The notes beneath the pieces are model-generated. The model was not told the origin of the DNA, made no database searches, and saw only the letters and a program-made list of their open reading frames with translations. A program made the position numbers and the translations under genes. Of a DNA stretch of 64,000 bases, positions 12,501-24,500 are shown piece by piece. Origin of the DNA: Candidula unifasciata (Eukaryota > Mollusca > Gastropoda > Stylommatophora > Geomitridae); NCBI GenBank assembly GCA_905116865.2, contig CAJHNH020000228.1:226001-290000 (forward strand). Reading direction: 5' to 3'. The first letter of the stretch is position 1, and each line of letters starts with the position of its first letter.

Positions 12501-15500
12501 ATGATGTCTGTATCCACTCTCTCACAAACCAGACATAAGTTAAACTGTCAGCTCAAATGATGTCTGCATCCACTCTCTCACAAACCAGACACAGGCACAA
12601 TTGTCAGCTCAGATGATGTCTGTATCCACTCTCTCACAAACCAGACATAGGTACAACTGTCAGCTCAGATGATGTCTGTATCCACTCTCTCACACTGAAA
12701 ACAGAACCAACAAGATCATACTGATGCTAATGGGCCCTCATCAATGTTGCAGTTAATCCAGGGGTTCCAATTAGGCATAGGTGGTGACCATGGTACCACA
12801 CCAGGTGTATTCTTGGGGGGAGCTGGTTCAAACTCTTCCAAAGTAGGCTGATTGATGAGGGAGACTGAGGGCAGCTCTTCACCCTCCACTGGAGCCTCTC
12901 CCGTCTGAGCCACACAAACAGAAACATGGTTATAATGTTAACTAGACAACTTATGGTAGCAGTTACCATTAAACAAGTTAACTAGACAACTTATGGTAGC
13001 AGTTAGCATTAAACAAGTTAACTAGACAACTTATGGTAGCAGTTACCATTAAACAAGTTAACTAGACAACTTATGGTAGCAGTTAGCATTAAACAAGTTA
13101 ACTAGACAACTTATGGTAGCAGTTACCATTAAACAAGTTAACTAGACAACTTATGGAAGCAGTTACCATTAAACAAGTTAACTAGACAACTTATGGTAGC
13201 AGTTACCATTAAACAAGTTAAACAGCAACAATAAGGTCACAGTTAAACAAGTTAAACAGCAATCGTGCAGTCACAGTATTGAGGGAAAAATATGGTTACA
13301 GTTAAAACAGTATGGACATTGTTACAGCAACTATGTGGCCACAGTTAAACACCAACTATGTGGCCACAGTTAAACAGCAACTATGTGGCCACAGTTAAAC
13401 AGCAACTATGTGGCCACAGTTAAACAGCAACTATGTGGCCACAGTTAAACAGCAACTATGTGGCCACAGTTAAACAGCAACTATATGGGCAGAGTTAAAT
13501 AGCCATTTTATGATCACAGTTAAACAGCAACTATATGGGCAGAGTCACAGTTGTAAAGCAACTATTTGGTCAATTGAATAGCAACTATATGGTCACAGTT
13601 GAAGTTGAACAGCAGCTATATAGTCACAGTCAAACAGCAGCAGCAGTGTGTGAGTGTGTGTATAGTTTATGTTGTGTGTGTGTGTGTTTGTTTTATATTG
13701 TGAGCTTGTGCATCTGCATAAGTGAGTGAGTGAGTGAGTGAGTGAGTGAGTGAGTGAGTGAGTGAGTGAGTGAGTGAGTGAGTGAGTGAGTGAGTGAGCA
13801 CAAGATGATGACTCCAATCATGTCTATAACACAACATTTATCCTGTTGAGTGTGTACAAGAACAATTTTACCCTGTTGCATGTGTACAAGAATTAGTTTA
13901 CCCTGTTTTGTGTGTACAAGAATCAGGTTACCCTGTTTTGTGTGTACAAGAATCAGTTTGCCCTGTTTTGTGTGTACTAGAACAATTTTACCCTGTTTTG
14001 TATGTACAAGAATCAGTTTACCCTGTTGTGTATGTACAAGAATCAGTTTACCCTGTTGTGTGTTCAAGAATCTGTTTACCCTGTTGGGCGTGTACAAGAA
14101 TCAGTTTACCCTGTTGTGTGTGTACAAGAATCAGTTTACCCTGGTGTGTGTGTACAAGAATCAGTTTACCCTGTTGTGTGTGTACAAGAATCAGTTTACC
14201 CTGTTGTGTGTGTACAAGAATCAGTTTACCCTGTTGTGTGTGTACAAGAATCAGTTTACTCTGTTGTGTGTACAAGAATCAGTTTACCCTGTTGTGCGTG
14301 TACAAGAATCGGTTTACCCTGTTGTGTGTGTACAAGAATCGGTTTACCCTGTTGTGTGTGTACAAGAATCATTTTACCGTGAAGTCAGTGATTGGCTGGA
14401 TCTGCCACAAACTGAGACACTGGTCAATCTTCTGCTCCAGCTCCTCACTGATGGCCACATCATAGGGGGGCACCTGTCACCAGCAGATCAACAAGAGGTG
14501 TTTGTATCAGCACACTGACATGATCTCATTACAGATACACATACTAAGGGGGCACCTGTCACCAGCAGATCAACAAGAGGTGTTTGTATCAGCCCACTGA
14601 CATGATCTCATTACAGCTACACATACTAAGGGGGCACCTGTCACCAGCAGATCAACAAAAGGTGTGTTTGTATCAGCACACTGACATGATCTCATTACAG
14701 CTACACATACTAAGGGGGCACCTGTCACCAGCAGATCAACAAGTGTTTGTATCAGCGCACTGACATGATCTCATTACAGCTACACATACTAAGGGGGCAC
14801 CTGTCACCAGCAGATCAACAAGAGGTGTGTTTGTATCAGCCCACTGACATGATCTCATTACAGCTACACATACTAAGGGGGGCACCTGTCACCAGCAGAT
14901 CAACAAGAGGTGTGTTTGTATCAGCGCACTGACATGATCTCATTACAGCTACACATACTAAGGGGGGCACCTGTCACCAGCAGATCAACAAGTGTTTGTA
15001 TCAGCGCACTGACATGATCTCATTACAGCTACACATACTAAGGGGGGCACCTGTCACCAGCAGATCAACAAGAGGTGTGTTTGTATCAGCCCACTGACAT
15101 GATCTCATTACAGCTACACATACTAAGGGGGGCACCTGTCACCAGCAGATCAACAAGTGTTTGTATCAGCACACTGACATGATCTCATTACAGCTACACA
15201 TACTAAGGGGGGCACCTGTCACCAGCAGATCAACAAGTGTTTGTATCAGCGCACTGACATGATCTCATTACAGCTACACATACTAAGGGGGCACCTGTCA
15301 CCAGCAGATCAACAAGAGGTGTTTGTATCAGCGCACTGACATGATCTCATTACAGCTACTCATACTAAGGGGGCACCTGTCACCAGCAGATCAACAAGAG
15401 GTGTTTGTATCAGCGCACTGACATGATCTCATTACAGATACACATACTAAGGGGGCACCTGTCACCAGCAGATCAACAAGTGTTTGTATCAGCGTACTGA

Positions 15501-18500
15501 CATGATCTCATTACAGCTATACATACTAAGGGGGCACCTGTCACCAGCAGATCAACAAGAAGTGTTTGTATCAGCGCACTGACATGATCTCATTACAGCT
15601 ACACATACTGATGACCTACTTATACAGCTACTGCTTTACATGTCTTCCAACTGCCAATGATACTAGTGTTTTTATGAAATTCAGATATCATCTCTTAACA
15701 TGGCTAAAAACGTGATATTTACATATGGTTAATGTCATGATAATATCTTGATAATATGATGTTAATAGCATATTAATAGCATAATGTGAGCAATATCAAA
15801 TCTTTATGTTGTCAGAGATCAGAGACAGAGATGAGAGACAGAGACAGAAATGAGAGGAGACAGATACAAGAGACTGAGTGAGAGGAAGAGAGAAAGAGAA
15901 AGATACAGTGTGTCTGTGTGTGCTCGCACCCATGTGTGTATTTCATTGTTGGTCAACATTTTGTCAAGCTATTAAAGCAATGTATGAAGGCTCAGAGTGT
16001 AGTTCAAACAAATGATGATTCAAGTGATGGGTTCGTGCTTGAACCTGGAGCAATGTATTTAATCTCTCCTGTTATTAGTATAGCTACTGACTAGGTCATG
16101 AAAAAACGCTGTGCTGAAAATACAACTGGAAGACCTTGATTTTAAAGATGATATTGTTCTGCTAAGTAAGAACAACAATAACATACAAAGAAAACATATG
16201 ATTTGGCAAAACTCAAAAGTTGTACTACAAATAAGTTGTAAAAAGACTAATATACTGACGATGCCAATAACAGATCAAACAGATGTAACACTACAGACAA
16301 AAACATATGAAAGTAACAGGTCAGCTAACTTATTGAGGTTGTAACATTGAGATAGTCAAGGAAACACAAAGACAGATGAAAGTAACAGGTCAGCTGACTG
16401 ATTGAGGTTGTAACATTGAGATAGTCAAGGAAACACAGACAGATGAAAGTAACAGGTCAGCTGACTGATTGAGGTTGTAACATTGAGATAGTCAAGGAAA
16501 AATAAAAACAGATGAAAGTAACAGGTCAGCTGACTTATTGAGGTTGAAACATTGAGATAGTCAAGGAAACACCAAGACAGATGAAAGTAACAGGTCAGCT
16601 AACTGATTGAGGTTGTAACATTGAGATAGTCAATGAAACACCAAGACAGATAAAAGTAACAGGTCAGCTGACTGACTGAGGTTGTAACATTGAGATAGTC
16701 AAGGAAACCTAAAGAAAGATTAAAGTAACAGGTCAGCTGACTTATTGAGGTTGTAACATTGAGATAGTCAAGGAAACACCAAGACAGATAAAAGTAACAG
16801 GTCAGCTGACTTATTGAGGTTGTAACATTGAGATAGTCAAGGAAACACCAAGACAGATAAAAGTAACAGGTCAGCTGACTGACTGAGGTTGTAATATTGA
16901 GATAGTCAAGGAAACCTAAAGAAAGATGAAAGTAACAGGTCAGCTGACTTATTGAGGTTGTAACATTGAGATAGTCAAGGAAACATAAAGACAGATGAAA
17001 GTAACAGATCAGCTGACTTATTGAGGTTGTAACATTGACATAGTCAAGGAAACACTAAGACAGATGAAAGTAACAGGTCAGCTGACTTATTGAGGTTGTA
17101 ACATTGAGATAGTCAAGGAAACATAAAGACAGATAAAAGTAACAGGTCAGCTGACTTATTGAGGTTGTAACATTGAGATAGTCAAGGAAACACAAAGACA
17201 GATGAAAGTAACAAGTTAACTGACTTATTGAGGTTGTAACACTGAGATAGTCAAGGAAACACAAAGACTGATGAAAGTAACAGGGCAGCTGACTTATTGA
17301 GGTTGTAACATTGAGATAGTCAAGGAAACACCAAGACAGATGAAAGTAACAGGGCAGCTAACTTATTGAGGTTGTAACATTGAGATAGTCAAGGAAACAC
17401 AAAGACAGATGAAAGTAACAAGTTAACTGACTTATTGAGGTTGTAACATTTAGATAGTCAAGGAAACACAAAGACAGATGAAAGTAACAGGTTAACTGAC
17501 TTAATGAGGTTGCAACATTTAGATAGTCAAGGAAACACAAAGACAGATGAAAGTAACAGGTCAGCTGACTGATTGAGGTTGTAACATTGAGAAAGTCAAG
17601 GAAACACAAAGACAGATGAAAGTAACAGGTTAACTGACTTATTGAGGTTGCAACATTTAGATAGTGAAGGAAACACAAAGACAGATGAAAGTAACAGGTC
17701 AGCTGACTGATTGAGGTTGTAACATTGAGATAGTCAAGGAAACACAAAGACAGATGAAAGTAACAAGTTAACTGACTTATTGAGGTTGTAACATTGAGAT
17801 AGTCAAGGAAACACAAAGACAGATGAAAGTAACAAGTTAACTGACTTATTGAGGTTGTAACATTGAGAAAGTCAAGGAAACACAAAGACAGATGAAAGTA
17901 ACAGGTTAACTGACTTATTGAGGTTGTAACATTGAGATAGTCAAGGAAACATAAATAAAGATGAAAGTAACAGGTCAGCTGACTGACTGAGGTTGTAACA
18001 TAGAGACAGTCAAGGAAACAAACGGACAGACATGATGATACACATTGGTAAGGATTGACAGCTTTCAAAGCTTCAACAAAATATGCAACTCTACATTGTA
18101 CTCATTGAGAACCAAGTGACAGATGTTCAATGCTAATGTTATTTCAGGTTGAACATTTAGAACCAAGTGTCATCTGTTCAATGCTAATGTTATTTCAGGT
18201 TGAACATTTAGAACCAAGTGTCATCTGTTCAATGCTAATGTTATTTCAGGTTGAACATTTAGAACCAAGTGTCATCTGTTCAATGCTAATGTTATTTCAG
18301 GTTGAATATGTACTAGTCAAAGCTGGAGAACCACTGAAGACATGCAACCACAGTTCAATGCATTAGGAAACAAATGCCTGAGGAAAGTAATTAACATAAA
18401 ATAAGATAAATTAAAGAGGGGTAAAGAAATCAGAGAAATGTCTGTACAACCACTAGTAACATCAGTTATAGAACAGAGATGATGGTGCTATAATAGACAT

Positions 18501-21500
18501 ACTCTGAGAAAAGACCAACGGGGAATCATTAAATCATCAACTAGGCATTGGAATGGAAAATACAGGGGAACGAGATGCTCAAGAGAAACTTGAAGGCAAA
18601 CGTTGATGAGAGAAGCTAAAGGTGCTTGCCTGGTTTCCATCCATGAGACTAAAGTAAGTGATGAGGACAGAACTGAATGGAGAAATAGACTGTGAGCCCT
18701 AAGTGACATATAACAGCACACCAGGATCATGAATGGATTAATTTACACATATATAAACATATACATAAGTGTGTGTGTGAGGGAGAGATGAGAGGGAGTG
18801 AGTGTGAGAGAAGCAGAGGGAGAGGGGTCAGAGGGACTAGTGTGAGAGAGGCAGAGAGGGAGAGCAGATGAGTGGAACAGAGAAGGAACACTTGCAGTAT
18901 CTCACAAATGATAACCACCAGGTGACAACAAGACAAGACAGATGTCACTGTCAGCCTAAGTGGAACAGAGAAGAAACACTTGCAGTATCTCACAAATGAT
19001 AACCACCAGGAGACAACAAGACAAGACAGCTGTCACTGTCAGCCTAAGTGGAACAGAGAAGAAACACTTGCAATATCTCACAAATGATAACCAACAGGTG
19101 ACAACAAGAAAAGACAGCTGTCACTGTCAACCTCAACACCTACCCTCTCCCTGGCTTTCTTCTTCTTCTCCCCTGTGTAAGCTTCAATGATCTTCATGTG
19201 GTAGAGTTGGCGCACCAGTGACAGGGCACAAGACTTGGAGGCTATCTGCTTGCTGGAGCCCACTTCTCGGGCATGTATATCTGCAGATGACAGACAATGG
19301 AGGCAGGCAATGCCGCAGACAGCAAGGTAAACACATCAGACAAAAAATACATCTACAATCTAGACACTGTCAAATACTGGGAAAAGATTACTTTAGATAC
19401 AATAAAACATTTTAGAGAGCACACAAGTAGAGAACACAAGGCAGACATAGATAGTTCACTCAGTCTAGAGACCACACAGCAAATGGATAGTTCACTCAGT
19501 CTAGAGACCACACAGCAGACATGGATAGTTCACTCAGTCAAGAGACAACACAGCAGACATGGATAGCTCCCTCAGTCTAGAGACAACACAGCAGACATGG
19601 ATAGCTTCCTCAGTCTAGAGACCACACAGCAGACATGGATAGTTCACTCAGTCTAGAGACAACAAAGCAGACATAAATAGTTCATTCAGTCTAGAGACCA
19701 CACAGCAGACATGGATAGCTCCCTCAGTCTAGAGACCACACAGCAGACATGGATAGTTCACTCAGTCTAGAGACAACACAGCAGACATGGATAGTTCACT
19801 CAGTCTAGAGACCACACAGCAGACATAGATAGTTCATTCAGTCTAGAGACCACACAGCAGACATAGATAGCTCCCTCAGTCTAAAGACCACACAGCAGAC
19901 ATGGATAGTTCACTCAGTCTAGAGACCACAAGCAGACATGGATAGTTCACTCAGTCTAGAGACCACACAGCAGACATGGATAGTTCACTCAGTCTAGAGA
20001 CAACACAGCAGACATGGATAGTTCACTCAGTCTAGAGACCACACAGCAGACATGGAAAGTTCCCTCAGTCTAGAGACAACACAGCAGACATGGATAGTTC
20101 ACTCAGTCTAGAGACCACACAGCAAACATGGATAGTTCCCTCAGTCTAGAGACCACACAGCAGACATGGATAGTTCACTCAGTCTAGAAACCACACAGCA
20201 GACATGGATAGTTCACTCAGTCTAGAGACAACACAGCAGACATGGATAGTTCCCTCAGTCTAGAGACAACACAGCAGACATAGATAGATTACTCAGTCTA
20301 GAGACAAGGCAGACATTTGACTTACTGTTTCCAAGCTCTTTCACATAGAAACCCATCTCAGCTGCAAAACTCCTGCATAAACAGTGGGAACTTCAGCTTA
20401 GTACAAGCAGTGGAACATAAACTTAGTACAAGCAGTGGAACATAAACTTAGTACAAACAGTGGAAACATAAGCTTAGTACAACAGTGGAAACATTAGCTT
20501 AGTAGAAACAGTACAAACATAAGCTTAGTACAAACAGTGGAAACATAAGCTTAGTACAAACAGTACAAACATAAGCTTAGTACAAACAGTACAAACATAA
20601 GCTTAGTACAAACAGTACAAACATAAGCTTAGTACAAATAGTGGAAACATAAGCTTAGTAGAAACAGTAGGAACTTAAGCTTAGTGCAAACAGTAGGAAC
20701 TCAAGTTTGATACAAACAGTGGGAACAAAGGCCTGGTACAAACAGTGGGAACAAAGGGCTGGTACAATCAGTGGAAACAAAAGCTTAGTACAAACAGTGA
20801 GAACGTAAGCTTATTACAAACAGTGGGAACATAAGGTTAGTACAAACAGTGGGGACATAAGCTTAATACAGTAAGAACATAAGCTTAATACAAATAGTGG
20901 GAACATCAGCTTAGTACAAACAGTGGGAACATAAGCTCAATACAAACAGTGGGAACATCAGCTTAGTACAATATGGGGTCATTGTCTGTATAAGTATAGA
21001 GACATTGACTGAACAAGTATGGGAACACCTTCTATTTGTACAAGTATGAGGTCACTGATCGTACAAGTGTGGAGACACTGTCTGTACAATATGGGGTCAT
21101 TGTACAAGTATGGAGACACCGTCTTACGAGTAGCGGGAAAACTGTACGAGAATGGAGACATTGTCCGTACAAGTATAAGGAGACCTTCTATCTTTACAAG
21201 TATGGGGACATTGTTCAAGCATGGTGACAATGTCTGTACAAGTATGGGGACACTGTACAAGTATGGGGACACTGTCTGTACAAAGTAAGGGTGTGCTGTC
21301 TATACAAAGTAGAGGGACATTCTCTGTACAAAGTATGGGGACATTCTCTGTACAAGTATGGGGACATTATATGTACAAGTATGGGAATATTATCTGTATA
21401 AGTATAGGGATATTATCTGTACAAGTATATGTACATTATACAAAGTATGGAGACACTGTCTGTACAAAGTATAGGGACATTCTCTGTACAAGTATGGGGA

Positions 21501-24500
21501 TATTATCTGTATAAGTATGGGAATATTATCTGTACAAGTATAGGTACATTGTACAAAGTATGGAGACACTGTCTGTACAAAGTATATAAATATTTTCTGT
21601 ACAAAGTTTAGGGACATCTTCTGTTCAAGTATAGGGACACCGGTTGTTCAGAAGTAAAGGGACGTCATCTGTATAACATTTAGAGACATTGTACAAGTAT
21701 GGGAGCATTGTCTGTACAAGTATGAGAACATTGTACAAGAATGAGGACACCTTCTATCTCTACAAGTATGGGAACACTGTCTGTACAAGTGTGGGAGACA
21801 CTGTAAAAGTATGAGGACACTGCACAAGTGTGGGAACATTTTCGGTTCAAATATGGGGACACCTATCTCTACAAGCATGGGTTATTGTCTGTATAAGTGT
21901 GGGGACACCTATCTCTACACACATGGAGTTATTGTCTGTACAAGTGTGGGGACACCTATCTCTACACACATGGAGTTATTGTCTGTACAAGTGTGGGGAC
22001 ACCTATCTCTACACACATGGGGTTATTGTCTGTACAAGTGTGGGGACACCTATCTCTACACACATGGAGTTATTGTCTGTACAAGTGTGGGGACACATAT
22101 CTTTACACGCATGGGGTTATTGTCTGTACAAGTATGGGGACACCTATCTCTACACGCATGGGGTTATTGTCTGTACAAGTGTGGGGACACTTATCTCTAC
22201 AAGCATGGGGTTATTGTCTGTATAAGTGTGGGGACACCTATCTCTACAAGCATAGGGTTATTTATTGTCTGTATAAGTGTGGGGACACCTATCTCTACAA
22301 ACATAAGGTTATTGTCTGTACAAGTGTTGGGACACCTATCTCTACAAACATGGGGTTATTGTCTGTATAAGTGTGGGAACACCTATCTCTACACACATGG
22401 GGTTATTGTCTGTACAAGTATGGGGACACCTATCTCTACACACATGGGGTTATTGTCTGTATAAGTGTGGGGACACCTATCTCTACACACATGGGGTTAT
22501 TGTCTGTATAAGTGTGGGGACACCTATCTCTACACACATGGGGTTATTGTCTGTACAAGTATGGGGACACCTATCTCTTCACACATGGGGTTATTGTCTG
22601 TATAAGTGTGGGGACACCTATCTCTACAAGCATGGGGTTATTGTCTGTACAAGTGTGGGGACACCTATCTCTTCACACATGGGATTATTGTCTGTACAAG
22701 TGTGGGGACACCTATCTCTACAGGCATGGGGTTATTGTCTGTACAAGTATGGGGACACCTATCTCTACACGCATGGGGTTATTGTCTGTACAAGTGTGGG
22801 GACACCTATCTCTTCACACATGGGGTTATTGTCTGTACAAGTGTGGGGACACCTATCTCTACACGCATGGGGTTATTGTCTGTACAAGTATGGGGACACC
22901 TATCTCTACACGCATGGGGTTATTGTCTGTACAAGTGTGGGGACACCTATCTCTTCACACATGGGGTTATTGTCTGTACAAGTGTGGGGACACATATCTT
23001 TACACGCATGGGGTTATTGTCTGTACAAGTATGGGGACACCTATCTCTACACGCATGGGGTTATTGTCTGTACAAGTGTGGGGACACCTATCTCTACACG
23101 CATGGGGTTATTGTCTGTACAAGTGTGGGGACACCTATCTCTACACGCATGGGGTTATTGTCTGTATAAGTATGGGGACACCTATCTCTACAAGCATGGG
23201 GTTATTGTCTGTACAAGTATGGGGACACCTATCTCTTCACACATGGGGTTATTGTCTGTATAAGTGTGGGGACACCTATCTCTACACACATGGGGTTATT
23301 GTCTGTACAAGTGTGGGGACACCTATCTCTACACACATGAGGTTATTGTCTGTATAAGTGTGGGGACACCTATCTCTACAAGCGTGGGGTTATTGTCTGT
23401 ACAAGTGTGGGGACAACTACCTCTACAAGCATGGGGTTATTGTCTGTACAAGTGTGGGGACACCTATCTCTACACGCATGGGGTTATTGTCTGTACAAGT
23501 ATGGGGACACCTATCTCTACAAGCATGGGGTTATTGTCTGTACAAGTGTGGGGAGGACACCTATCTCTACAAGCATGGGGTTATTGTCTGTACAAGTGTG
23601 GGGACAGTGTGAATACAAGTATGGGGTTATAGTCTGTACAAGTGAGGGGGCACCTATCTCTACAAGCATGGGGTTATTGTCTGTACAAGTATGGGGACAC
23701 CTATCTCTACAAGCATGGGGTTATTGTCTGTACAAGTGTGGGGACAGTGTGAATACAAGCATGGGGTTATTGTCTGTAAAAGTGAGGGGGACAGTGTGAA
23801 TACAAGTATGGGAATGCCGATCTCTACAAGTATGGGGACAATGTACAAGAGTTGGGACATTGTATGTACAAGTTTGGGGACACTACAAGTATAGAGATTG
23901 TCTGTACAAGTATGGGGACAATGTACAAGTATGGAGACATTGTCTGTACAAGTGTGGGGACAATATACAAGAGTTGGGACATTGTCTGTACAAGTGTGGG
24001 ACTACAGAATGCTGTACATAGTTGGGCAGTCTGACTTTACACATATTGGAGCACAGTTTATACTACAGCTATTTTACATTTTCTTGTTCTCAAAGCACAA
24101 ACAACAATAGAGACAGAAGACACAACCAGCCTCCAGCCAACTTACCACAGATGGGGCTGCTCAACTTCCTGTTCTCAAACAACAAGGTTGCCCGCTGACA
24201 GCTCCACCATCTCAGAAATCCACACACAATCACGGCAAGAGGTCAGCCAGCTGAGGTTGTCTATCAGCTTGAAAGTGGAAACAAAATCAGCAACCTGACC
24301 AGATTTTCATGCCTCTAGGTTTGAGGTCGTTTTACAGCGGGATCAAGTTACATAACTATCAGATCAGCAAAATGTCAGTACCATCAACTTACTCATGTTT
24401 CTTGAGATGTGACACTTGACAGAACCAGAATCTGTCTATTAAATGTCACAACAATGACAGACATCTCTGGCAAACAATGCCAACAGAAGTGTATAGCCTA

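Noticed and set aside
21811..23632. Long overlapping open frames (up to 296 codons) on the plus strand
   Set aside because: They are the 47-bp array read in all frames. The peptides are pure repeats with no domain, start context or splice signals.
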